NCBI GenBank assembly: GCA_025361565.1
Contig: JANYKN010000116.1
Location: forward strand, 124,001 to 188,000
Origin: Bacteroidota bacterium
GTDB taxonomy: Bacteria > Bacteroidota > Bacteroidia > Bacteroidales > NBLH01
Reading direction: 5' to 3'
Length of the DNA: 64,000 bases
A model generated the notes under the pieces. It was not told the origin of the DNA. It worked only from the letters and a program-made list of their open reading frames with translations, and made no database searches. Numbering within the stretch: position 1 is the first letter of the stretch; every line of letters begins with the position of its first letter. The translations under genes were made by a program, and so were the position numbers. Positions 38,616 through 46,257 of this stretch are shown one piece after another.

Positions 38616-38668
38616 ATATTGCAATTTAAAATAAAATCCATAACTATATGACATTGAATCTTAAACTA

Positions 38669-39931
38669 TTATTTTTCTTTTGAAATTGGTAAATAAACAC
38701 TGAAAACACTTCCATTACCTTCGGAACTTTTTAACTCAATCTTTCCATGGTGCATTTTAACAACCTCATTTACATAACTTAAACCAATACCATAACCTTT
38801 GATATTGTGAACATTTCCAGTTGGCACCCGATAGTATTTTTCAAAAATATACTTTTGATGTTTACTTGAAATACCAATTCCATTGTCAGCAATTTCAACC
38901 AGGATTTCCTTATACAGATTAGATATTCTTATCGAAATTTTTAAATCACCGTTGGAATATTTACAAGCATTATCAAGCAGGTTTGAAAAAGCATTGATTA
39001 GATGTGCTTTACTTCCTAAAACTATTGCCCCGGTTGCCTTATTTTGGAAATCGATACTCCCATTTTTATCACTAATGCACAATGTTACGGAGTTTATGGC
39101 TTCTTCAATTACTGTTTTTATATCAACCTCACTGAAATCAGATGGTCTAAACGATGATTCAAGAAGTGCCAAATCAAGAATATTACCGATTTGTTCTTCT
39201 AGTTTATTTTTCTCACTATCAATTATTTCTGTATATTTTATCAGTTTATTCGGCAACTCTATTTCCTTGTTGTTTTGTATACGGTGATTAGCAAAACCAA
39301 TACTTGCCAAAGGGGTTTTAAATTCATGCACCATATTATTGATGAAATCCTTAATGCGGTCGGCCAACATTTTTTCCCTGAGATATAAACTCAACGTTAA
39401 AATGAAAGAAGCTGTTACCAGAAAAATGAGCATGATGGACGAAATAAACATGGGACCAATGCGCTTTATAATAAACATGCTCTTTTCAGGAAAGCGCACT
39501 ATTAAAACTGTTCCGGATTGCTGTAGTGCAATTTCGAGGCTTTCGGAGTAACATACTTCGCAAGTATCTTGCCTGGTTTTCAAATCATTGGCACTGGCAT
39601 TTATAATTTCAAAATCGTAGGCCAAATCCAGATTATACTGTATCAGATTATTTTTAATGATAGAATCGACCCGGTGCCATTCAAGTTTTTTTAATTCCTG
39701 GGTGTGAAATGATTGTGTATCGAGCAAACAGAATTGCACATTCCTGCACATTTTCCGATCTCTTGACATTTGCTCTGCAGCCAGGCTCAATGAAAGTTTT
39801 ACACTTTGTGCAAAATGCCTTTTTTCAGTTTCGGCAGTCTCGATTAGCTGATTAATCTGAATATAAAGCAATAGCAACAGAAAAATAAATGTCGAAGAAA
39901 TAAGAATAAAATGTAATTTCTTTTTGTTCAT
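38669..39931 (-). CDS. RprX-like sensor histidine kinase
   Basis: A 420-residue membrane kinase. Two membrane spans (about 7-26 and 161-183) bracket a periplasmic sensor of about 130 residues containing four cysteines (Cys62, Cys68, Cys124, Cys127) that could form disulfides or bind metal. HisKA carries His202 in MVHEFKTPLASI. HATPase has NLLDNACKYS, DNGIGIS and GYGIGLSYVNEV. It would phosphorylate the adjacent OmpR-type regulator. The small Cys/Lys-rich secreted protein gene is divergently encoded 141 bases away and could be a target. Signal unknown. Confidence 0.92.
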   Translation of the reverse strand: MNKKKLHFILISSTFIFLLLLLYIQINQLIETAETEKRHFAQSVKLSLSLAAEQMSRDRKMCRNVQFCLLDTQSFHTQELKKLEWHRVDSIIKNNLIQYNLDLAYDFEIINASANDLKTRQDTCEVCYSESLEIALQQSGTVLIVRFPEKSMFIIKRIGPMFISSIMLIFLVTASFILTLSLYLREKMLADRIKDFINNMVHEFKTPLASIGFANHRIQNNKEIELPNKLIKYTEIIDSEKNKLEEQIGNILDLALLESSFRPSDFSEVDIKTVIEEAINSVTLCISDKNGSIDFQNKATGAIVLGSKAHLINAFSNLLDNACKYSNGDLKISIRISNLYKEILVEIADNGIGISSKHQKYIFEKYYRVPTGNVHNIKGYGIGLSYVNEVVKMHHGKIELKSSEGNGSVFSVYLPISKEK

Positions 39932-40072
39932 CCATGCAAAGATATTTAAAAAATATTAGTCAATTTCTTTTTTAACTTAGCCTTAACACGAATTTTAAAC
40001 AACGAAGCACTTATCATGAAAATTTGAACTATTTTTGAAACCTGAATTTAATATAAATTAAAAAACAAAAAA

Positions 40073-40303
40073 ATGAAGAAATTATTAATCGTTGTCTTTC
40101 TTGCAGGATTTGTAGGTTTAGCATTTGCATTCAGCCCTGTAAAAGTAGTTAGTTCAAATGAAGTAAATAGTATCAGCGTTTTAAATGATACCACAAAAAC
40201 TACAAAGAAATGTACTACTACTGATAAAAAATCATGCTGCACTAAGGGAAAGAAATCATCTTGCTGCAAAAAATCAGGCGATGCTCCAAAAAAGGTTAAT
40301 TAG
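40073..40303 (+). CDS. Small secreted Cys/Lys-rich protein
   Basis: A 76-residue protein with a clear signal peptide (about 1-20, AGFVGLAFAFS). The mature part is short, polar and basic: TTKTTKKCTTTDKKSCC, then TKGKKSSCCKKSGD. Five cysteines, including two CC pairs, amid lysines suggest metal binding or disulfide packing in the periplasm. It has its own strong terminator directly downstream and is divergent from the RprX-like kinase. I do not recognise a family. The composition resembles small Bacteroidota envelope proteins found near metal genes, but that is only a resemblance. Confidence 0.7.
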   Translation: MKKLLIVVFLAGFVGLAFAFSPVKVVSSNEVNSISVLNDTTKTTKKCTTTDKKSCCTKGKKSSCCKKSGDAPKKVN

Positions 40304-40323
40304 TTTTTATATTTGAGAACTGG

Positions 40324-40360
40324 AATCCACAAGGTTTTGCTTTGTGGATTTTTTTTTTTG
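40324..40360 (+). terminator. Rho-independent terminator of the Cys/Lys-rich gene
   Basis: AATCCACAAG pairs with CTTTGTGGATT around a TTTTG loop and is followed by an uninterrupted run of about eleven T residues (40349-40359). It starts 20 bases after the stop codon. Confidence 0.9.
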
Positions 40361-40642
40361 TGTACTTCGGACCTTTTGGGTGGTGTGCTAAAAATTCTAA
40401 AATAATTGGCTATGGTGTAGGGTTTCTGTGATTCTAACCTTATTTTAAATGATAATTTGTTTCAGATTAGTATATAAAGTTTAATATGATGAAAAGATGG
40501 ATAATAATGTGTAGATAATCTGGTAATTATCAACCATGAAGATAGCCTTTGATCTATTTATTTTCACGGGTAGACCAATTCTTATTTACTTCTTTTCCTT
40601 CGGCATGAAGTCGCATTACAATTCACTAAATCTCTGTATTTT

Positions 40643-40790
40643 TCTTTTTTCTTTTCCTTGATGAAAAGAAACAAAAATCAAGACAAAAATATCCTTTTCG
40701 GAGCATTTACTTATGTTTGGAGCACGGCCGACGGATTTTTGTCGCAGACCGCCCATTATCCTCTGCAATTTCGTTTATTAAGGAAATTTC
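40643..40790 (+). repeat. Dispersed 148-bp repeat, copy 1
   Basis: This block starts TCTTTTTTCTTTTCC, continues GATGAAAAGAAACAAAAATC, and has a GC-rich core GCACGGCCGACGGATTTTTG before ending CAATTTCGT...AAGGAA. The same order and spacing recur at 55794-55940 in the same orientation with roughly three quarters identity by eye. The GC-rich core is identical in both copies. Any short ORF through it (LMKRNKNQDKN) appears to be repeat translation. Confidence 0.75.
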
Positions 40791-41036
40791 TTTTTTTTGG
40801 TTTCAAACAAGCTTTAGCAGAGTAATAAATGTTATCATTTGTAATATTTCAATATGGCAAAATAGATCTATTATAATTTGATAATTCTATTTTAAAACGC
40901 AATAAAAAACTTTAGCAATCAAATTGTTATAAAAACACAGAATACCTAAGCTATAGCCAAATAATTTTATAAATATCAATATTTCAATCATATATCTTTC
41001 AAGCTTAATTTACTCGTTTGACCCCTAAATCCCCAC

Positions 41037-41059
41037 CTTTCGGGTTTAAAACCTGAAAG
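41037..41059. repeat. CTTTCGGGTTT palindrome
   Basis: An 11-bp stem with one mismatch (CTTTCGGGTTT pairing with AAACCTGAAAG) around a single A. Isolated in a gene-free region, so a dispersed palindromic repeat rather than a terminator. Confidence 0.55.
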
Positions 41060-41360
41060 ATCTCATCGCCAACATTAAAAGTTTTTTGTTGATTTAGAGC
41101 TACCGTAATGGAACTAAACAATAATCATTTATTACATCCTATCTTTGGAGTTATGAAAACTTGATAAATCCAGAATAAGACCAAAATATTATACCTTTAC
41201 CTTAAATAATCCCATGTCATTAATATACTTAAAATACTTCGACTGGATATGTATACAGCTCTAGTTAACAGTTTATAGAATGTTTTATTGAGCGAGTTGA
41301 AACGAAATGCTAATTAAAAAATATTAACTTGAACAACATTGACACATAATCTTATATATT

Positions 41361-41957
41361 ATGAAAAAATTTAAAATAGAATACAAAGGCTGGGAATCCA
41401 TTAAAGAAGAATTTGGCCTTGATTGTGTTTATTTCAATAGCTTAGTATATGCTGAAGAAAACACAGAAAACCCCTTTCCAATTAACCTTCCTTACCACAT
41501 AATCGAAAAGCAGTTAGTAGAAACCATTGCTGAAGGAGCTGTTATTCTAGAACGATTAAAAAAAAGAATAAGCGGTTGGGGACCACAAGAATCTATATAT
41601 GTAAAGGAGCTGGAACAATGTGGCATCGATATGGAAATGATCTTTAATAAGGCTGTAGAAAACAACATTGATCTGAATGTTGAAGCCATTAAATGGAACA
41701 AGCCAGGAGTAAGTTCATCAGCACTTAATCAAATAGTTGATGATTTAGATGATTCGCTTGTAGATATTAAACAAAGTACCAACCAGTACTTTTTAATCTG
41801 TGAACGGCTGGAAAAGGTTATTAGCAATGAAATTTTGGGCCTATTTCCCCAATTATTAAATTCATCTTCAGATAATATCTTAAAGTTTCAGCATATCCTG
41901 GTTAAACATATTTCTGGCATGGGTGAAGAACTGAATGATTTGTTGCGTGAATGTTAG
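41361..41957 (+). CDS. Hypothetical protein, orphan
   Basis: A 198-residue soluble, acidic protein with no signal peptide or membrane span. It is mostly helical by composition, with an amphipathic stretch LVETIAEGAVILERLKKRI near residues 51-69 and another near LNQIVDDLDDSLVDIKQ (118-134). I recognise no family or catalytic motif. It is followed by a repeat-like fragment and then a second unknown gene on the same strand. Coding is supported by a long clean frame with an ATG start and Bacteroidota-like codon use. Confidence 0.6.
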   Translation: MKKFKIEYKGWESIKEEFGLDCVYFNSLVYAEENTENPFPINLPYHIIEKQLVETIAEGAVILERLKKRISGWGPQESIYVKELEQCGIDMEMIFNKAVENNIDLNVEAIKWNKPGVSSSALNQIVDDLDDSLVDIKQSTNQYFLICERLEKVISNEILGLFPQLLNSSSDNILKFQHILVKHISGMGEELNDLLREC

Positions 41958-41984
41958 CACCTCAAGTTGTAACAGGCAATGGAT

Positions 41985-42075
41985 CCGAAATAGACTTCCT
42001 CGCCGCAAGCGAACGAGGTATTGAAGTTAAAAGGTTTTCTTATATTTTGCGGCAAGCAGCGGGGAATAAAACCCA
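41985..42075. repeat. Degenerate repeat fragment with small hairpin
   Basis: The stretch around CCTCGCCGCAAGCGAACGAG forms a short stem (CCTCG/CGAGG) and is followed by GCGGCAAGCAGCGGGG. The local GC content is higher than in the neighbours, and one frame yields a low-value tail of LAASERGIEVK type. I read it as a degraded dispersed repeat, with limited confidence. Confidence 0.35.
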
Positions 42076-42173
42076 AGATACTAACAAGCTTCGTTTTTGG
42101 GATCTGTTCGACTGAATTAATTAAGATCAACAATTTCAAACATTATAAATATTTAATCTAAAATGATTACGAT

Positions 42174-42962
42174 ATGGGACTATCAGGGAAAGGTGGCAAG
42201 AATTACAGGGCATGGTTTAAGTTAAACAAAGACTTTATTCCACCGGAAGATAGGGATATTTTTGAAAAGGGCATTGAACAAATGCATTTCTATCGCAATA
42301 TTTATTTCAAGATACTAGATAACCTAGCACCAGCATTGTACGAATTGATGCTTGAACAATATCCTGTTTTTAAAACAGAAAAACGACCGATGGTATTAGA
42401 AGCTATCCATGATATTTCTATTACCATTGGTTCTACCCTTATTTTAAAGCTAGATACATTGCTTCAGGGACAATATAATGGAGTAAAAATTCGTGAAAAA
42501 TATCCAAAGTTCGACGAATGGGTAGAATTTTATGCCCGCCCAGGAAAACCCTATACCGTAGACGAAACCAACCGTTGTTGGTATGAATATTTAAACGATA
42601 AGGAATGGGAAGAATATCGTGATAACGAAAACAGAATCTTGCTTGAATATTTTAATTGGCAGGAGAAGCGGAAATTCGAATTCATTGACTTGCTTCAAAC
42701 CATTCTTTTTAAATATTATGAAGAATTAAAAGAACTCAATGCAGATGAATGGATTATTTATGCAGTGCACATTCGCGATGAATATGAAGATTACCTTACC
42801 TCTTGCGAAGATCTTGAATTATTTATAGATTGTGGATTCCCGGAAGAAAACGTAAATTTTACGAATGAAGAATTCCAGACAAATTATAGTAAATTAAGCG
42901 ATGAGATAAGAGATTATGCTTCTAAACTGCGCAATCGAAGAATAGCGGGTGAGACTATTTAA
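42174..42962 (+). CDS. Hypothetical protein, orphan
   Basis: A 262-residue soluble protein, rich in aromatic and acidic residues, with no signal peptide and no membrane span. Segments such as MHFYRNIYFKILDNLAPALY (about 37-56) and HDISITIGSTLILKLDTLLQ (82-101) suggest helices. No family motif is recognised. It lies between two repeat-bearing spacers and upstream of the GIY-YIG cassette. A phage or mobile origin is possible but unsupported by any hallmark gene. Confidence 0.6.
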   Translation: MGLSGKGGKNYRAWFKLNKDFIPPEDRDIFEKGIEQMHFYRNIYFKILDNLAPALYELMLEQYPVFKTEKRPMVLEAIHDISITIGSTLILKLDTLLQGQYNGVKIREKYPKFDEWVEFYARPGKPYTVDETNRCWYEYLNDKEWEEYRDNENRILLEYFNWQEKRKFEFIDLLQTILFKYYEELKELNADEWIIYAVHIRDEYEDYLTSCEDLELFIDCGFPEENVNFTNEEFQTNYSKLSDEIRDYASKLRNRRIAGETI

Positions 42963-42991
42963 GGACACTTTGACCAGCTCAGTGATCGCCC

Positions 42992-43039
42992 CTTCGACTC
43001 CGCTCAGGGCCCGGCTGGTGGTTGAGCGAAGTCGAAACC
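42992..43039. repeat. 48-bp palindromic repeat, left flank of the GIY-YIG gene
   Basis: Arms TTCGACTCCGCTCA and TGAGCGAAGTCGAA pair with one mismatch. Compared with the copy at 43381-43428, only the 6-base centre (CCGGCT versus ACAGTA) and one base of the right arm (A versus C) differ. The two direct copies bracket the GIY-YIG gene exactly. Confidence 0.8.
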
Positions 43040-43078
43040 TGATGCATCTAATTTTGACAACTATTTAATTTTTATACA

Positions 43079-43414
43079 ATGAAAGGATACCTATACATTT
43101 TACTTTGTTCTAATGGCCAATACTATACAGGTAGTACAAATGATTTGGAAAAAAGATTAGCACAGCATCAAAATGGTGAAGGTGCCAATTTTACAAAAAA
43201 GCATTTACCGGTAAAATTGGTCTATTTTGAAGAATTTCAAAGAATTGATGAAGCCTTTTATAGAGAGAAACAAGTACAAGGATGGAATAGAAAGAAGAAG
43301 GAGGCGCTGATTACTGGGGAGTTGGATAAATTGCACGATCTATCGGAATGTAAGAATGAAACACATTTTCGGAATTTACCCTTCGACTCCGCTCAGGGCA
43401 CAGTAGGTGGTTGA
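43079..43414 (+). CDS. GIY-YIG single-domain endonuclease with repeat-encoded C terminus
   Basis: A 111-residue protein of the UvrC/YhbQ-type GIY-YIG family. The domain covers residues 1-90: YLYILLCSNGQYYTGSTND, where LYILL and YTG correspond to the GIY and YIG parts, then LEKRLAQHQNG with the conserved Arg, and FYREKQVQGWNRKKKEALI with the metal-binding Glu. The last 12 residues (LPFDSAQGTVGG) and the stop codon are read from a palindromic repeat (43381-43428), so the native C terminus was probably replaced when the repeat arrived. An almost identical repeat lies 40 bases upstream of the start. Nuclease activity is expected from the family; targets are unknown. Confidence 0.88.
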   Translation: MKGYLYILLCSNGQYYTGSTNDLEKRLAQHQNGEGANFTKKHLPVKLVYFEEFQRIDEAFYREKQVQGWNRKKKEALITGELDKLHDLSECKNETHFRNLPFDSAQGTVGG

Positions 43415-43428
43415 GCGAAGCCGAAACC
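43381..43428. repeat. 48-bp palindromic repeat, right flank overlapping the GIY-YIG stop codon
   Basis: Second copy of the repeat at 42992-43039. Its left arm encodes the protein tail FDSAQG, and the right arm TGAGCGAAGCCGAA supplies the TGA stop. Confidence 0.8.
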
Positions 43429-43454
43429 GCACTTCTGCAGTCCCAGCGTAGCCA

Positions 43455-43487
43455 CAAAAAACAAAACCCCGCTTTCGCAGGGTTTTG
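43455..43487 (-). terminator. Rho-independent terminator for the regulatory-like-domain gene
   Basis: CAAAACCC pairs with GGGTTTTG around a GC-containing inner stem, and on the minus strand it is followed by a T-rich run. It lies about 50 bases downstream of the minus-strand stop codon at 43539. Confidence 0.78.
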
Positions 43488-43538
43488 CATCCAAAATAAA
43501 CTAAAACTAAAACCAACAATCAACCAATATTTTTTAAA

Positions 43539-44464
43539 TTATAACTGAATATTCAAATCGGTAGATTCTCCTCCATTAACAGAAATAGAAGTTTCCTGAT
43601 CGGTATATCCATTTTTCTTTACTGTTACTTTATAAATACCAGGTGCCAGCGATTTGATATTGAAGCCACCTTTCTCAGCCGTTTTTTTAACTATGGTATC
43701 CGAAAGTTTGGCTACTTTCATCAGGTTTCCATTTCCGTTCAATTCAAATGAAAGGATTGCATTTTTCAATGGTTCGCCAGTTTTGGCATCGGTTACAAAA
43801 CCTTTTACTGATAAAGAACCTGTTCCGGAATAAATGGGTTTTCTAAGCGATTTATAACCATTGTAAAAAAGGGGCTGATTCAACTTTATTATTTCCACAA
43901 TAGAATCGATGTTGGCTAAAGAAGTATCGGCATCTGCGATTGCATTTGCAAGCTGTTTGGTGTTTTGCGAAGTATCCGTTTTACCTAAGCGTGGTGCAGG
44001 GATTGCTTCAACAAACAAATTAATTGCATTTAAAAGTATTGTTTGTGTATCGGCAGTAATGCCATAAGGCTCTAAAGCAACCAGATTGCCCTGTGCACGG
44101 TCGTAAATTCCCTGGGCATAATCCCTTAGTTTGTTATCAGAAGCTTTTTTAAGCTCGCTCTCGTTGTACTTTGTTTCGCTAAGCAAAAGTTGGTTGTTAA
44201 CGAACCTGGCATATGCTTGGAATTTTCGAGATGTATCGGCAATGAGGATTGCAAGGGCGTTTTTTAACTGGGATTTGTTTTTTTGAGACCTGATTTATCA
44301 AACGTTTGCTCCTCACCGAATGTTTGAATTTGAGTAATTGCTTTTATAAAAGCAGCAAAAAAAATCGAAAAATTAGGCAGAAGATTAACAATGGCTGCAT
44401 TGGTGGTTAAAAAGTTCTTCACCGCCAAATACATACTTAATTTACTTTCTTGTCGTGAGTTCAT
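43539..44464 (-). pseudogene. Carboxypeptidase regulatory-like domain protein, frame broken in an A7 run
   Basis: The gene starts at the ATG at 44464 (MNSRQESKLSMYLAVKNFL) and runs to a premature stop at 44264. One extra A in the seven-A run (44278-44284, minus strand) would continue the frame as SQLKNALAILIADTS into the long downstream frame ending at 43539, giving about 308 residues. The downstream part has a helical region (about 100-225) and a C-terminal regulatory-like beta domain: VKGFVTDAKTGEPLKNAILS, SLAPGIYKVTVKKNGY. Similar proteins of unknown role are common in this phylum. There is no signal peptide. The single homopolymer indel may be a sequencing error, so the gene could be intact. 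Confidence 0.72.
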
Positions 44465-44883
44465 AATTAATCATTTTAAGGTTTAATTAATAAATGATAA
44501 AACATTAATATTGAGAATTATAAGAAATCATTAAAACAAAGAACTTAATTACTTCAATAACGGCATTAAATTATGAGGTATTGCTTCAATTTAGGTTATC
44601 GAGAAAATATTTTTTATTGTGCAAAACCGAAAATATATTTTTAATTCATTTAACCCCCGACAGCGTTCCAAACGCTGTCGGGGGTTTGATTATAGCGCAG
44701 GGCCATGTCCCAGCGCTATTGATTGACGCCCCTTTGGGGCTTGATAGTTAGTTATTGCCCTGCATATTTTCAAACCTAGTTTCTTTCATCTATTTGACAG
44801 GCAACAAATTAAAATTTATTGATAGCTTTACATAATAAATCGACAGTAGCAATTTTTGCTATTAATTCTTTATTCTTAAATCA
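44465..44883. other. Divergent gene-free region carrying three palindromes
   Basis: Between the broken minus-strand gene and the next plus-strand gene. The middle contains a cluster of three strong hairpins (44652-44745), listed separately. The remaining sequence is AT-rich with no recognisable promoter box. Confidence 0.55.
44652..44745. repeat. Cluster of three palindromes including CGACAGCGTT family
   Basis: First, a perfect 16-bp stem (AACCCCCGACAGCGTT and its complement, loop CCA, 44652-44686). Second, ATAGCGC/GCGCTAT with inner GGG/CCC (44692-44719). Third, GCCCC-TTT-GGGGC (about 44729-44741). The GACAGCGTT core recurs at 51656-51688. They lie between divergent genes, so they are not terminators. 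Confidence 0.7.
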
Positions 44884-45675
44884 ATGACAACAACAAACAA
44901 AAACACAGAACTATTAACAGTTAACTTTTATAAAATTGATGCAGGATGGCTTTACTTTAAAATATCCATAGGTCGCCAGACATTTGACAGTGTGTTTTCA
45001 GCAGTTTTTGACCCGATGCTTGATTTAAAACAATGGTTGGAAGCAATTTCAATTGGTGTTCAGCAAGCATCATTTACTTATAATCCCGAAGGAACTGTAA
45101 TAAAATTTGATTTCGAAAAAATCAACAATGAGAAAGAGGTCTTCACAATATCAGATATATATGGAGATGAAAAATGTATTATCAAAGCAGAAGTTGACAG
45201 AGGGCAAATAGTAAAAGCTTTTTATCTGGGTCTTTTAAATTTTGCCAGGTCCGACAAATTCAAAAGTAAGGAATGGGAAATTGAATATATGGAAGAACGA
45301 ATGTGTAAATTATTGAAATTAAATAAACTGGAACTTATTGATTACTTAATTGATATGGAAAGGGCTGAATTAATTGAGATTTTATTTCAAGCAGATCCGC
45401 TTTATACAGTATCTTACCCTAGTGCAAAAGATAAAACCGAAGAATTGAAACTATTCATCGAAAATAAAATTCAAGGAGGTAAATTGCCCGATAATCATAA
45501 AAGTGTTGAAGAACGGGATGAATTGGACATACCAAAAGATTTCAATTACTGGACAAAAGAAAAAAAAATCACGTTTATCAATGAATGCTTAAAATATCCG
45601 ACCAATGGCTATCATGGAACGAAAATCAAAGATTTCAGGTCAAAAATTATTGAAGGCTTTCTTGAAAGCAAGTAA
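44884..45675 (+). CDS. Hypothetical protein, orphan
   Basis: A 263-residue soluble protein. The N-terminal half (about 1-125) is beta-rich (VNFYKIDAGWLYFKISIG, VIKFDFEKI). The C-terminal half is helical and charged (EWEIEYMEERMCKLLKLNKL). No signal peptide, membrane span or catalytic motif is visible, and I do not recognise the family. It lies at the left edge of a small group of unknown genes preceding a large DNA methyltransferase, a setting where immunity or defence accessory proteins are common, but nothing in the sequence proves that. Confidence 0.62.
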   Translation: MTTTNKNTELLTVNFYKIDAGWLYFKISIGRQTFDSVFSAVFDPMLDLKQWLEAISIGVQQASFTYNPEGTVIKFDFEKINNEKEVFTISDIYGDEKCIIKAEVDRGQIVKAFYLGLLNFARSDKFKSKEWEIEYMEERMCKLLKLNKLELIDYLIDMERAELIEILFQADPLYTVSYPSAKDKTEELKLFIENKIQGGKLPDNHKSVEERDELDIPKDFNYWTKEKKITFINECLKYPTNGYHGTKIKDFRSKIIEGFLESK

Positions 45676-45695
45676 ACTGGCAGTACGAATGTTTA

Positions 45696-45938
45696 TTAAT
45701 CCCAAGTCAAATTATTGGAATTAGGATCACCCAAGTATGACATCAACGCATGTAAAATATCGATATGATAGATAATTATTTCATTATCAATTTCCATAAC
45801 AGTAATTCCGTTTAATTGTTGATTAAACTTTTTCATTTTAATTCCTGGAAAATCTTTCAGAAGTGTTTCAATTTCAGATTGGGTAAATCCTTCGCGGTTC
45901 TTTGTTTTAAAATTGTAGACTTTTTCTTCTATATTCAT
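45696..45938 (-). CDS. Small hypothetical protein
   Basis: An 80-residue acidic protein, convergent with the previous gene (20-base gap). It begins MNIEEKVYNFKTKNREGFTQ and has a segment EIETLLKDFPGIKMKKFNQQ that could be a small helix-turn unit, then strands ITVMEIDNEIIIYHID. No family is recognised. The ATG start and composition support coding, but the short length keeps confidence modest. Confidence 0.5.
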   Translation of the reverse strand: MNIEEKVYNFKTKNREGFTQSEIETLLKDFPGIKMKKFNQQLNGITVMEIDNEIIIYHIDILHALMSYLGDPNSNNLTWD

Positions 45939-46257
45939 GGAATATTTTTATTGAAAATTGCTTTAATAAATTTACAGATTATGGCACTGATAATACACTT
46001 AGTTTACACCAGAAAGTGCGACAGTATTTGCAAAGTTATTTTAATTTTTAATTTAAACTTGCTGAGAGTGGGACTTCATGAAAAATTCAAAACAAATGAA
46101 CCAGAATAATATTCAGACTTTATCGATTTAAACATTACAACTGTTGCAATGTTAATTCTAAACTGATGGGTTAACCCATCAGTTAAATGAATGATAAACA
46201 CTAGAATAATTTTCCAAATCTATCTTTAATAACAGAATACTTTACAGAATTGAAAAC
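45939..46257. other. Gene-free region with a perfect 24-bp palindrome
   Basis: AT-rich spacer between divergent genes. The only structure is the palindrome at 46161-46184, about 75 bases before the Lys-rich gene. Confidence 0.5.
46161..46184. promoter_or_regulatory. Perfect 24-bp palindrome, possible operator
   Basis: The half-site AACTGATGGGTT is followed directly by its exact complement, giving perfect dyad symmetry with no spacer. It lies 74 bases upstream of the ATG at 46258. A loop-free palindrome suits a dimeric regulator better than an RNA hairpin. No regulator gene is adjacent, and chance or a repeat cannot be excluded. Confidence 0.4.

Larger units (their letters stand above)
40361..41360. 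other. One-kilobase gene-free region with repeats
   Basis: No credible gene. It contains the first copy of a dispersed repeat (40643-40790) and a CTTTCGGGTTT palindrome (41037-41059); the rest is AT-rich and featureless. The long gap suggests decayed or inserted sequence at the border of the accessory region. Confidence 0.6.
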
